Assembly (NCBI GenBank): GCA_963920705.1
Contig: OY987232.1
Coordinates: 14,137,726-14,201,725, forward strand
DNA length: 64,000 bases
Reading direction: 5' to 3'
Origin: Odiellus spinosus
Taxonomy: Eukaryota > Arthropoda > Arachnida > Opiliones > Phalangiidae
Of the stretch, positions 48,101 through 58,284 are shown in pieces (positions within the stretch are counted from its first letter, which is position 1; each line of letters begins with the position of its first letter). The notes under the pieces were generated by a model. The model ran no database searches and was not told where the DNA came from. It worked only from the letters and a program-made list of their open reading frames with translations. Both the position numbers and the translations under genes were made by a program.

Positions 48101-50086
48101 ATAAAATAAACGCCGGATGCATCGGAAATTGGAGGAAACTTTATATTCTCCATAGACAATGCGACTCAAAATCACAATCATGGAAATAACCAGTAACGCC
48201 AGTAATATGATATATTTCACCTTTACACGACGAATCATTAACGAAAGACCTAAGCCGCGTTCATACTAGGCATTGGAATCGATTTAAAAAGTTTCGCGGG
48301 AGTCGTGTGAACGGGAAACAGTCTTTTCTCGAATCGATTTGATTCGATTTCTCGAAACTGCTTCGGGAACCAGTTTCGTACCGATTCGGTTAGATGAAGC
48401 TACGATAAATGACGCTTAAATCGATTAGTAGCGATTTGAACATCGGTTTGATTTTACCGTTGATCTAATTTGCTAAAATATGACATGTCGATTTCACACT
48501 GATTTTGTTCTAAACTGACATTTAGGCAAATTAAAAGCGCCATCTATTATCGATAGGCAGAAAGAACTCTTTGCACAACTATCGATAATTCCTACGAAGG
48601 ACGTCTGAACTATGATCTTAGGCTTCTAAAGCCTCGTTCATACATAGGCCTATATGCGCTAAGTTGCGGTTCGATTTCTATAACTGGTTATCAAACCAAC
48701 GTGAGAAATCAGTTCGTGTTGGTTTGGGAAGCAGCTTGGCCAAGTCGCTTCGGTTCAATCCGCTTTGAAAATAACGAGGCGGGGAGACAAATTTGCTGAT
48801 AAATCTTAAAATAACGCGATTAAAATTTTACTTTCTGTCAAAAATTATTAACCAACGAGTTACACACACGATTTACTAATTAGTTTGAGATAACTATTTA
48901 AAAATTTTAAATTCTGGGCATTTTTTAAAACGACGCTAAGCCTTGGCTTAGGTCGAACCGGGGCGAATGGCCGCGAACCGTCTTGTCAGCGTGTGAACCA
49001 GGGAAAACGGAAAACGCTTCGAACTGGTTTTGGAACCGATTTTGCCTTCAAGTGTGAACGAGGCTTAATTCACACTACCAATCTGCAGATAGTTATATCA
49101 TTTGGGCAAAGCATTCGTAAAGGGAAAATGAGTTTAATATGCTAATACGAGCATAGTGTAATCATAAATGGCGTCCGCAGAAACGTTTGCAGGAGGAGGG
49201 GAAGCAACAGGAAACTCTTGTATATAACCGGAATTTTTACGGAAACAGTGTCTCTAGCCCTTTAGTACCTTCGTCCCATTTATCAACAACTCTTATCTCT
49301 AGCGTTTACTCACTATCGAATCCATTTGAAAAATTTGGATGTCACTCGTAAGGAATTTTTTGGGTGCTCCAGTTACAATAACGATTTCGGTAGTTCCAAC
49401 CAGCCCAGTTGGAGCCCAAAATAATTCTTTGTTGAAAAGACTCAACTCCCAAGGTACAGCCACGAAATGAAGGTGCTAAAATTACAAGTACAATAATGTA
49501 ATACACTTAACAATAGTGTTTGTAGTCTGAACTAATTTAGGTTTTTACCGGGTTTTTACCCGGCAGACACTTATAGTAGTGCTGTGTGACGTCAGTATAA
49601 CTATGTTTTCGCTAATCGTTTTATAACTTTTGTTTCCGTGGGAAAAAAAAGGGGGTGGTGGTACCGATTTCAAAAATTACGTTAGATGTCGCTTTCTTGG
49701 GGATAAAAAGGCGGGAAATTCAAAAAATATATATCAATTTTAGGTTAATAATCGAGAATACACTTTGTGCAAATTAATAATTATTTGGGATTTATTTTTG
49801 ATGTCGCTAAGGGTTCTACAATCTTACTTCGATAGAGCCTTATCTAATTGGCTCTTGGCGACCCGAAACTCGCGATTGGTTATTCATTAAGTAATCCACA
49901 TATAGATTCCCCAGGAAAGTGACATCTATCTCAGACAAATTGCAAATTGTCAAAAAAAAAGTTTCATTTCGTGGCCAATTATTAGATAATGTAGTGTTTT
50001 GACTAAACTTAGTACTCACGGTGTAATCCTGAGGATTAGTACGCAACATATTAAAAGAATCGAGGTTAATCAAATCCCAAATGAAT
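42134..50086 (-). CDS. Divergent ionotropic receptor (IR-like chemoreceptor), N terminus incomplete
   Basis: IRs are ligand-gated cation channels derived from ionotropic glutamate receptors and used in chemosensation. Six exons join in phase: 50020-50086, 49310-49475, 48052-48249, 47760-47980, 42653-42966 and 42134-42350. They give 393 residues and a stop. In order they show the end of S1 (TTEIVIVTGAP), M1 (VKYIILLALLVISMIVIL), a pore segment (HLWDTVSIFLAEP), M2 (RIICLTWLLCSLIIVIFL), S2 start (IYDLIDDGKLKA), later S2 (CGGLYFSPSLGGEFEAF) and a final M3 (LASVVIFVLENALIYYF) ending close to the stop, as IRs do. M2 and the following TSFMQSEL replace the SYTANLAAF stretch of glutamate receptors, so the ligand is not predictable. 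The exon before M1 fits only if the donor is GTAAAC at 49309, not the adjacent GTGAGT. Further N-terminal exons were not found. The M2-S2 intron holds a 4.7-kb transposon composite. Confidence 0.8.
43071..44606 (+). mobile_element. 5'-truncated LINE with open reverse transcriptase frame (Jockey/CR1-like)
   Basis: An open frame runs from the 5' junction to a stop at 44450-44452 (about 460 codons). It lacks the upstream endonuclease. Reverse transcriptase blocks are in order: SPIFKKG, SNYRPISLLN, IDLSKAFDRVSHRILLQKL, TCGVPQGSSLGPLLFNIY and the catalytic LFADDNK. The C-terminal region carries the usual LVKPKLLFGAVVF block. The 3' UTR ends in an ATT-repeat tail rather than a poly(A) tail. It is inserted close to the left end of the TTAA element. 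Family placement among Jockey, CR1 or I-like clades is uncertain. Confidence 0.88.
44823..44847 (+). repeat. CGT microsatellite
   Basis: About eight uninterrupted CGT triplets. Confidence 0.9.
44991..45410 (+). repeat. Three-copy tandem repeat, unit about 142 bp
   Basis: Copies start near 44991, 45135 and 45277 with TAATAGAAAGTAAGG or a variant. They share GCCTGAATGGGTTACAAAAG, TAGCCGAGCTTTA and TAAACAGTAGAATGATAA. The first two are very similar and the third is more diverged. A partial fourth start may lie at about 44868. Confidence 0.8.
46315..46768 (+). repeat. Degenerate array with telomere-like TTAGG motifs
   Basis: Five or six diverged units combine TATTTTAGGTAAGGCTAGG, TTAGGTTAGTTAATCCCTC and a CCATCCCTCCAACTAG block. 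TTAGG is the common arthropod telomere motif. Here the units are long, degenerate and mixed with other sequence, so this is an interstitial array inside the TTAA composite, not a telomere. Confidence 0.65.
46929..47443. repeat. Perfect 205-bp inverted repeat (foldback)
   Basis: The left arm 46929-47133 and right arm 47239-47443 are exact reverse complements as far as I can read, with a 105-bp spacer. The arms start AGAAATTATACAAAAAAGAG and end GGATAAAGACGACCTAG. Diverged matches to the outer arm sequence occur at 59280-59345. Confidence 0.9.
48254..49064. mobile_element. GCCTCGTTCACAC inverted-repeat element next to the IR M1 exon
   Basis: The ends are GCCGCGTTCATACT and AGTGTGAACGAGGC, flanked by CTAA at 48250-48253 and TTAA at 49065-49068. 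An internal GCCTCGTTCATACA at about 48634 suggests a nested or duplicated end. A fragment of a related end (GTGTGAAAGAGGATTAAG) lies at about 60536. The left end touches the acceptor of the IR M1 exon. Confidence 0.6.
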
Positions 50087-50156
50087 CTAAAAAATCATCA
50101 CAATAAATTGAGAATATTTGTCATTGTCATTGCCGTCTATTAGGATTAGGCTTCGT

Positions 50157-50340
50157 CTCAACCTTGAAAAAAGGCAACATCTTCCATAGAAACAGGTTCT
50201 ATTTAACGGCTCTTATTGTTGGTTTCAAGGTTGGAATAAGTATAGATAATCCTATACTTTGACCCAACCTTGAAAACAGGCAACATCTTCAATAGAAACA
50301 GGTGCTTTTTAATGGTCCTTTTTGTTGGTTCCAAGGATAT
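50157..50340 (+). repeat. Two-copy tandem, units about 75 bp, 107 bp apart
   Basis: Each copy contains CAACCTTGAAAA-AGGCAACATCTT, ATAGAAACAGG and TGTTGGTT-CAAGG. Each unit also starts and ends with inverted CAACCTTGAA-like sequence. Confidence 0.65.
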
Positions 50341-50804
50341 TTTAAATACCAACTATTCTCCTTGATGTTTAGGTCATGAGCAAGTCCCAAAATATATTTC
50401 AAAAATCAACAAAAAACTGTTTCAAAACCCTTTAAATTTCAAAGCTGTTAAATGGTCATTGGCCAATCACAATTAAAACCCAGAGAGTCATATTGGTTGT
50501 GAAATAGTCGGAAACTATGGTTTGGTTAAACCCAATATAGAAAACGTATATATACTTGATGTTATGCATTTTGTTTAGGTAATAAATGATGCCTGATATT
50601 TCTTCCATCGTATTCTCTAGGAGAGTACTTTCCTATATGAAAAGTATATAAATATTTTTGAATTGTCGAAGTACTCTTTGAACCTACTAACCATAATTAC
50701 ACCTAAATTTAACTCGGTTTCGTTGGAAAATCTAAATAATAGGAAAAAGAAAGAAAATTTTCCGTTCAAAATATAGTTATTCAAAAACAAAAGTTCTATT
50801 ATAT
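50341..50804. other. Unassigned AT-rich stretch
   Basis: I see no gene or classifiable repeat here. It lies upstream of the known IR exons and could hold part of that gene's missing 5' end. Confidence 0.3.
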
Positions 50805-51428
50805 AACTTCTCTCAACAGAATTTCTCCCAAGAGAATTTCTCTCAAAAGAATTTAATCCCGAGATAATTTCCTCCAGAGAGAATTTACTCCAAAAAGAAT
50901 TTCTCCAAAGAGAATTTCCTCCAAAAAGAATTTCTCCCAAGAGAATTTCTCCCAAGAGAATTTCTTTCAAAAGAATTTCCTCCAAAAAGAATTTCTCCCA
51001 AGAGAATTTCTTTCAAAAGAATTTCTCTCAAAAGAATTTCTCCCAAGAGAATTTCTCCCAAGAGAATGTCTCCCAAGAGAATTTCTCCCAAGAGAATTTC
51101 TCTCAAAAGAATTTAATCCCGAGATAATTTCCTCCCGAGAGAATTTACTCCAAAAAGAATTTCTTTAAAGAGAACGTCCTCCAAAAAGAATTTCTCCCAA
51201 GAGAATTTCTCCCAAGAGAATTTCCTCCAAAAGAATTTCTCCCAAGAGAATTTCTTCCAAGAGAATTTCTCTCAAAATAATTTCTCTCAAGAGAATTTCT
51301 CCCAAGAGAATTTCTCCCAAGAGAATTTCTCCCAAGAGAATGTCTCCCAAGAGAATTTCTCCCAAGAGAATGTCTCCCAAGAGAATTTCTCCCAAGAGAA
51401 TTTCTCCCAAGAGAATTTCTCCCAATCC
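50805..51428. repeat. 15-bp minisatellite
   Basis: The unit is TTTCTCCCAAGAGAA and variants, about 41 copies. Because 15 is a multiple of three, open frames on the minus strand repeat five residues (LLGEI in one frame, SLGRN in another). A block of about 100 bp of variant units beginning TTTAATCCCGAGATAATTTC occurs at about 50848 and again at about 51109, so a segment of about 260 bp was duplicated within the array. Confidence 0.9.
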
Positions 51429-51679
51429 TATTTCTTCTAAAACTAAAATTTTTTCTCCTAATTCCCATTTCTTCCAAATCAATTCTCAGTTCTAACAACT
51501 CAGCATTGAAGAACTTAAACCAGATTTCATTTTATAGTACTTACTTAACTTAGCCTAGCCGATACAAAACAAGCCGAACCCAAAACAATTTCATTGAAAA
51601 TTCGTTGAAATTTCCTAAACATTCTTAAAACTCCGTTAACTAACCTAAAGCTTACCTCACATAACCAATAAATCTTAAA

Positions 51680-51950
51680 ATATACATTTCTTATTATAAC
51701 TAGAGGAATATTAAACTTAAAATTGTCAAATTATACCATGAACTACGTCTGTACGGAAATAATAAAATTTCGATGAGTTATTTTTAAACCAGATTCGCTA
51801 GTCTCTCGCGTTATAATTATCAAAATTACATCATGAACTAAAGAAGATTTCAATTCAAATTTAAGTGAAAACCGCGAACTGATAGCTTTTATGGTTTCGC
51901 TTGATAATAGGTACAGCAAATGACCCTTTTTTGGTGAGTTACCAAACTTG
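51680..51950 (-). mobile_element. Partial copy of the TTAA family
   Basis: The reverse complement matches 57345-57600: GGTAACTCACCAAAAAAGG, TTTGAATTGAAATCTT, TGATGTAATTTTGATAATTA, GCGAGAGA and GGTATAATTTGACAATTTTA in order. Both termini are missing. Confidence 0.75.
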
Positions 51951-51959
51951 CCCCCCCCT

Positions 51960-52598
51960 TTGACAAGTGAAATTACTTATATTTAATGAACCGGTCATCT
52001 GAAATCTTCACGTATGGATTGAAAGTGTTCTCCATCTGTGGTTTATGAAAATATTAATTAGACGAAATTTAAAAAGTCTGGAATTAAGATTATTGAGTTA
52101 AAATGTCTAATTCCTTTTCAACAATTATTTTTAGGCGAAGAAATGGGTCCTTATTTTCAGGACGCCATAATTCAACAAAAGTTTATAATTTCGTTTTACG
52201 GCTAAGCCTAATTTTGAAATAATCAAAACAGGAAACTGAAAATATACAGTTACTCCGATATTCTAGTAAAACATTACAGTAAAATAAAATTCAAACGCTT
52301 ATTTAGAATTCCCATAGACCTCCAATACAAAAAATTGGGAAATAAAAATGGGAAAAAACCCAAATTCAAAGCTTACCCCTTTCATTTGGGATTGCGAAAA
52401 TTTCTGGCTAGAGGTTTATTATACATTATGCGTTGGACTCAAGTCGATATAGTTACTTAAAAGATTAAATTATGTTCTTAAAGAAACAGTATCACAAAAA
52501 AATATTAAATCTAGAACAGGGCAAAATGGAAGGCAGACTGCATTCTGCAATTTCTTTTTCCTTTGACCTCCTTCCTTTCCATTATTCGTGACGTATAT
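51960..52598. other. Unassigned AT-rich stretch
   Basis: Nothing I can support as a gene or named repeat. Confidence 0.4.
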
Positions 52599-52711
52599 AA
52601 AGGCTGTGATAGGTCAGAAATAGGAGGTCATTCCCAATCATTTTCGAAAATATATGAAGGCCTTTGACGGGGAACCCATGTCAAACTATTTCTGACCTAT
52701 CACAGCCCTTA
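52599..52711. mobile_element. Short inverted-repeat element
   Basis: Arms AAGGCTGTGATAGGTCAGAA and its inverse are separated by about 65 bp. No clear target duplication is present. Confidence 0.6.
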
Positions 52712-52907
52712 GGGGCAAATACATTACAACCAATTAGAAAGCAAAGGGGCATTATTGACGCAATTGAAGGCTAACGAACCAGAAAGCGGGAAAATTATTT
52801 GCGGAATATGGACACTGTGGATATGGGAATTTTTCGTCACTCGTGTCTAGTTGGCGTAACTTCAGGGAATCAGAAAGGTCCTTGGCCATAGGGTAAGAAT
52901 AAACATT

Positions 52908-53387
52908 TTGCAAAGAAATTTCCCATATTCCGCACTGAAATTTCCTACATTTCGCAAAGAAATTTCCTACATTTCGCAAAGCAATTTCCTTCATTTCGCA
53001 AAGAAATTTCCTACATTTCGCAAAGAAATTTCCTACATTTCGCAAAGAAATTTCCTACATTTCGCAAAGAAATTTCCTACATTTCGCAAAGAAATTTCCT
53101 ACATTTCGCAAAGAAATTTCCATTATTTCGCAAAGAAATTTCCATTATTTCGCAAAGAAATTTCCATTATTTCGCAAAGAAATTTCCATTATTTCGCAAA
53201 GAAATTTCCTACATTTCGCAAAGAAATTTCCTACATTTCGCAAAGAAATTTCCTACATTTCGCAAAGAAATTTCCTTCATTTCGCAAAGAAATTTCCATT
53301 ATTTCGCAAAGAAATTTCCATTATTTCGCAAAGAAATTTCCATTATATTTCGCAAAGAAATTTCCAATATTTCGTAAAGAAATTGTA
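52908..53387 (+). repeat. 22-bp minisatellite
   Basis: The unit is TTTCGCAAAGAAATTTCC plus TACA or ATTA, about 21-22 copies. The unit has no stop in any forward frame, so an open frame of 169 codons crosses the array and repeats every 22 residues. TACA-type and ATTA-type units are grouped in blocks, which suggests expansion by block duplication. Not called as coding. Confidence 0.92.
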
Positions 53388-54049
53388 TACTACTATCGCT
53401 TTAAGAAAAACCTTTGAAAAATAAAGCTATTGTCACAATGTTGTTGACTTGGGATTGTCAAATAGTAGAAAAAATGTAAGGAGAAGGAGGTAAATAAGGA
53501 GGTTGTGTTATGAATTATTCAGAGTAAACCCGATTCTGATGGCTCAAGTTACACGATAATTCAATCTTTCACATGGGAGTAGTCGTGAACTTTCATCGAT
53601 TAATGTATTTAATTTAAGTTAACATTGAAAGGCTAGTGTTGCTATATCAAAGGCCCTGTTAAAAGGAAACTGTTTGGTAACACAGGAGCCCTGTTTTACT
53701 GCCGGCCCGTTGCCTAAAATTTGAAATTTAAAAACAAAGCCCGTGCGTGTGAGAATATTTTTCTTGCCAATGTTGGCGACCTTGGACCACTAGAGTCTCT
53801 CGGAGCAGGCCTCGTTCAAAGTCAACACCTACATCACAGCAAGGTTAGTAAGCAAACCTCTACCAAGCCACGTGACTGCTTAAAACAGGCTTGATTTCCA
53901 GAGCAAGGCCATTTTAATTTGTACTATAATTTACAATTGAATAGACAGTGGGAGGATATTGTGACTAGGTTAAACAGTTGATACTACAGTCGTGGGAACA
54001 GACATTACTGACGATAAGATAAAATTATCTTCGAAGAAAAATACATTTC
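53388..54049. other. Unassigned stretch between minisatellite and inverted-repeat element
   Basis: No gene or repeat recognised. Confidence 0.4.
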
Positions 54050-54056
54050 TATGTAC

Positions 54057-54373
54057 CAAGAATCCATTCAGCTTCCATAAGAATATGGGAGCATAGCTTT
54101 AGCCTCTGGTACCATCCTCCCAAACTTTGTAACAAAAGTTCGTCCGCAATTTTCGCAACATTTGTACGCTTAGATCTTTTTTCGGTCGGCTCCATTTTTA
54201 TTACCCAAAATATTATGTCAAGGTCGTTAGTGGCGCGGGTTAATAATGTAATGTCAGGAGCGATTTACTTGAAAAATCGATTCGAAGCGGACGAACTTTT
54301 GCTACAAAGTTTGGGAGGATGGTTATTGAATCGCGGCCCTCCCATATTCTTATGGAACCTGAATGAATTCTTG
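54057..54373. mobile_element. Inverted-repeat element (CAAGAATCC), copy 1, 7-bp target duplication
   Basis: This 317-bp element has ends CAAGAATCCATTCAG and CTGAATGAATTCTTG, flanked by TATGTAC at 54050-54056 and 54374-54380. The arms share CCATAAGAATATGGGAG and CCATCCTCCCAAACTTTGTA. Confidence 0.88.
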
Positions 54374-54705
54374 TATGTACACATACATTCTTATGTGTGC
54401 TAAACAAATAGCAAGGCATATTATGGTTTACAACCTTCTTAGGAGTCTTCTTAATAAGATCCGTTTATATCAAGCTTTTGAGAGATCACTTCGTTTAAAA
54501 GACACTACTGCGGGTTGCATCTTTGCCAAGTGCTCGTAAGGCCCTGCAAACAGTGTCTTTAATCCTAATCATACAGTTACGCCATTGATCGGGTCTAATT
54601 ATACACAGCTATATAGACACGAGGTTTTCGCTTATAATATGGAAAAAATAATTGTACCCAACTATTTTTGACGTTAAGAACTTTTGCAGGTTAATTTATA
54701 GGGTA

Positions 54706-55617
54706 GGGTCGCCTAACTCTGAACGCTTTTTAAGAAATCCGAGATCTCGATTGCTATGGAATAGTCGCGGACCCGTTGCGCTAGTTTTCATTATTCCATG
54801 ACGCGTACTTTTGACGCGGACGAGGTTTTGAAGACTACAGTAGCGGCTTCTAATTCAGAGCGAACGATTCTAATTTTGAATGACCCGATTCCAATTTTTA
54901 ACACCCCCTGCCCATAAATCTGAACTATCAAAAAAAAATCACAAATTTGCAAAAGGAACCACTCAAACTTTACGACGAACTAGGGCGCGTAAGCCCGTGA
55001 TTTTTCCTGAACTCGTAAAACCAGAAGCCGATGAAACCCTCCTTTGAAGTCTATTACTCCCGGGTCTTGTCTACCCCTCTCTGTATGGGTTATTCTCAAA
55101 AGGCGCGATTCGTACCCCTCCTAACGGCAGATGTTTTCGGAGCGGGAGTTCGTCGAGCGAATATCTCTAGCAGCCTTGGAGTTCGTCCAAAAACGTCGTC
55201 GTTTGTGGAGAGAGAGAATTTCCAATTTTCCGTAGACAGGGGGGGATGAAGTAGGACCCCTTCTAACTCGTAAAATTGTGAATTTTACCCATACAGAGAG
55301 GAGCGCTATATGGAACATTGGAGTAGTAGACTTCAAAGGAGGGTTTCATCGGCTTCTGGTAAAACCTTATTCCCTGGACCGTAAAGGGAAACATTCCCGT
55401 AAAAAACGGTCTAATTAGGCTAATTATCGCGGTTGGCTAATTAGGGTCGTATCTTCTCCTGGTCTTTTCCTAGAGTGTTGAAGTCGCGTTCCACGAATAG
55501 CCCCATTCTTAATCTACAAAATGAGCGCTTCCATCTATAAATAGACTCAACCAAAGTTAAGTTATATATTTTTAAATGAAAGTGTTCAGAATTAGAAGCG
55601 TTCAGATTTAGGAGGAC
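54706..55617. mobile_element. Possible element with CCTAAMTCTGAACGCTT ends
   Basis: Imperfect inverted ends (GGTCGCCTAACTCTGAACGC and the inverse of AAGCGTTCAGATTTAGGAGG) enclose about 900 bp. Within it lies a younger CAGAAG element (55022-55358). No target duplication is evident. Confidence 0.35.
55022..55358. mobile_element. CAGAAG inverted-repeat element, copy 1, 7-bp target duplication
   Basis: This 337-bp element has ends CAGAAGCCGATGAAACCCTC and its inverse, flanked by GTAAAAC at 55015-55021 and 55359-55365. An inner block CCTCTCTGTATGGGT is also inverted. The centre holds CGTCGAGCGAATATCTCTAG. Confidence 0.92.
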
Positions 55618-55885
55618 TGAACATATTTAAATATCGTATTTTACGGTCGATACCATCTGGGGGCTATAGCTAGAATTAAGAAAGATTATGTCGAATTCTC
55701 ACGTAGAAACAGTTCTAATGTTATTTGTGGCTCTTATTCGTAATGACCGAAAAAGATGTAATTGCCGGTCTAGCTATTCATAACACGCCAAACGCAGGAA
55801 AAAATGTATATTTTTAGTTGTGTTACTGTTAAGACGAAAATATTTTTTCCTATAATAATTTGTGAATATTGCATTTGGGTTTTAT

Positions 55886-56222
55886 CAGAAGCCGATGAAA
55901 CCCTCCTTTGAAGTCTACTACTCCAATGTTCCATATAGCGCTCCTCTCTGTATGGGTAAAATTCCCAATTTTACGAGTTAGAAGGGGTCCTACTTCATCC
56001 CCCCTGTCTACGGAAAATTGGAAATTCTCTCTCTCCACAAACGACGACGTTTTTTGGACGAACTCCAAGGCTGCTAGAGATATTCGCTCGACGAGCTTCC
56101 GCTCCGAAAACATCTACCGTTAGGAGGCGTACGAATCGCGCCTTTTGAGAATAACTCATACAGAGAGGGGTAGACAAGACCCGGGAGTAATAGACTTCAA
56201 AGGAGAGTTTCATCGGCTTCTG
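55886..56222. mobile_element. CAGAAG inverted-repeat element, copy 2, 7-bp target duplication
   Basis: This 337-bp copy is in the opposite internal orientation to copy 1. It is flanked by GTTTTAT at 55879-55885 and 56223-56229. Confidence 0.92.
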
Positions 56223-56276
56223 GTTTTATTTAACTTATTATAAATATTCAATTATGTCCCATAATTTATTTGAGAC

Positions 56277-56680
56277 ATTTGATCAAATATTAGTTTTTAG
56301 AGGCATTTGATCGAATTAAATTAGTTTTTAGAGGCATTTGATCGAATTAAATTAGTTTTTAGAGGCATTTGATCGAATTAAATTAGTTTTTAGAGGCATT
56401 TGATCGAATTAAATTAGTTTTTATAGGCATTTGATCGAATTAAATTAGTTTTTAGAGGCATTTGGTCGAATTAATTTAGTTTTTAGAGGCATTTGATCGA
56501 ATTAAATTAGTTTTTATAGTCATTTGATCGAACTAAATTAGTTTTTAGAGGCATTTGATCGAATTAAATTAGTTTTTAGAGGCATTTGATCGAATTAAAT
56601 TAGTTTTTAGAGGCATTTGATCGAATTAAATCAGTTTTTAGAGGCATTTGATCGAATTAAATTAGTTTTTAGACGCCTTC
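56277..56680 (+). repeat. 31-bp minisatellite
   Basis: The unit is GGCATTTGATCGAATTAAAT plus TAGTTTTTAGA, about 13 copies with few substitutions. Confidence 0.92.
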
Positions 56681-57318
56681 AAAAAAGAAAAAAAAAAAGT
56701 TACAGCCTCACTTCAAGTTTTTGTTTCTACTTTTACCTCGACTCTGATATACGAGCTATATGCTTCCCAGATGATTTAGAAATGGCCGTGGACCTATAAA
56801 GAGCGAGCCTCGATCAGCCTGGTTATAAAAATACAAAGACTGGAAGGCAAAAATATCATCAAGACAAGAGCATCGAGGTTGTCAGGAGGTTCGTTGGTCC
56901 GAGCGTTCCAATATGGATCATTAGCTTCCCTACTATAGTGACTTCAATAAGAAGTACTTCTGCCTCTGGGTAAAGATTGCCACGAGGGTAACCCGAAACA
57001 AAAGCACTTCACTATAGTCTCTTCTGGTTTTTCAGATAAAAATAATTGTTACTCTACCGTGCAGTATACTATATAGTTGTGTCCGTTGCTTAGAAGCAAC
57101 AGAATATCAATCTACAAGTAAGAAACACAAGCAACGAGTTTGTTACTCGTCCATCTTTCTACTTGGTTTTTACTTTATTGTCTTTAAGTCAGTGGCCAGA
57201 CTAAATATCAACGGACGAAAGTTTTTTTTTTTTGAATGGGAGGATGCAAAGAGGTGTAGTTTTTTGCCACATTTGACCTGTGCCCTTGAAACGTTGCATT
57301 TTGTGATATGCTGCGCAA
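56681..57318. other. Unassigned stretch
   Basis: No gene or named repeat recognised. Confidence 0.4.
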
Positions 57319-57322
57319 TTAA

Positions 57323-57859
57323 GGCGGTATTCAATGGGTAACTCACCAAAAAAAGGTCATTATTAAGCTATTTTAACTTTAATTTGAATTGAAATCTTTA
57401 GTTTATGATGTAATTTTGATAATTATAACGCGAGAGATTAGCGAATCTTGTTTAAAAATAACTTATCGAAATTTTATCCTTTCCGTACCTATTATCTCAC
57501 GTTCTAATATCGCTAGAACTTTACTTCCGACGAACCATAAATGTCAGACGTAGTTTGTGGTATAATTTGACAATTTTAGGTTTGATATTTCTCTAGTTAC
57601 GATAAGAGATGTATATTATAACTCGAAGAGTCCCCACAATAGAGCCTATTATCCGAGACCCGTCACCGTCTGGCCTACAGAATGCCCACCCACTGCGAGA
57701 GGCGAGATACTGGGGAAAGAGGTAAGAGTGAGTTCAGTAGACTGGGAAATAAATCATACAAAAACAATCCTCACCCCCAGAACAACTAAGACCCCTATTA
57801 TAAAAATAGGTGCGCCATCTCGTGCTTTTTATGGTACTAAATAACCCTTTACTACCACC
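57323..57859. mobile_element. TTAA family element, short copy
   Basis: This 537-bp element has inverted ends GGCGGTATTCAATGGGTAAC and TACTAAATAACCC-TTTACTACCACC. It is flanked by TTAA at 57319-57322 and 57860-57863. It is the simplest full copy of the family that forms the composite at 43057-47732. Confidence 0.82.
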
Positions 57860-57907
57860 TTAAAGTGTTTTCGTCCAATTTAAAATCGGGCCAGATAGCG
57901 GTATTAC

Positions 57908-58277
57908 CAAGAATCCATTCAGGTTCCATAAGAATATGGGAGCATAGCTTTAGCCTCTGGTACCATCCTCCCAAACTTTGTAACAAAAGTTCGTCCGCAA
58001 TTTTCGCAACATTTGTACGCTTAGATCTTTTTTCGGTCGGCTCCATTTTTATTACCCAAAATATTATGTCAAGGTCGTTAGTGGCGCGGGTTAATAATAG
58101 ATGTCAGGAGCGATTTACTTGAAAAATCGATTCGAAGCGGACGAACTTTTGCTACAAAGTTTGGGAGGATGGTTATTGAATCGCGGCCCTCCCATATTCT
58201 TATGGAACCTGAATGGATTCTTGTGGTTATTGAATCGCGGCACTCCCATATTCTTATGGAACCTGAATGAATTCTTG
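57908..58277. mobile_element. Inverted-repeat element (CAAGAATCC), copy 2, 7-bp target duplication
   Basis: This 370-bp element is flanked by GTATTAC at 57901-57907 and 58278-58284. It is nearly identical to copy 1 at 54057, but its right terminal block of about 53 bp (ending GAATTCTTG) is present twice in tandem. It begins 44 bp beyond the TTAA element. Confidence 0.9.
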
Positions 58278-58284
58278 GTATTAC

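Noticed and set aside
49340-49475. Alternative frame of the IR S1 exon with a protein-like look (CTLGVESFQQ, NWAGWNYRNR).
   Set aside because: It meets a stop before either splice donor. The other frame runs through to the donor and joins in phase with both neighbours.
49840-50019. Continuation of the 50020-50086 exon as an open frame (NNWPRNETFFLTICNLSEID).
   Set aside because: A GTGAGT donor ends the exon at 50020, and the frame stops with no usable donor after it. It remains possible as a retained-intron form.
50805-51428. Minus-strand frames repeating LLGEI or SLGRN, resembling pentapeptide-repeat proteins.
   Set aside because: They arise in two frames at once from a 15-bp minisatellite, have no unique flanking domain, and are interrupted by variant units.
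55031-56213. Several 60-87 codon frames with repeated motifs (RANISSSLGVRPK, IRSTNSRSENI).
   Set aside because: They recur in every CAGAAG element copy on both strands and are a product of the inverted-repeat sequence.
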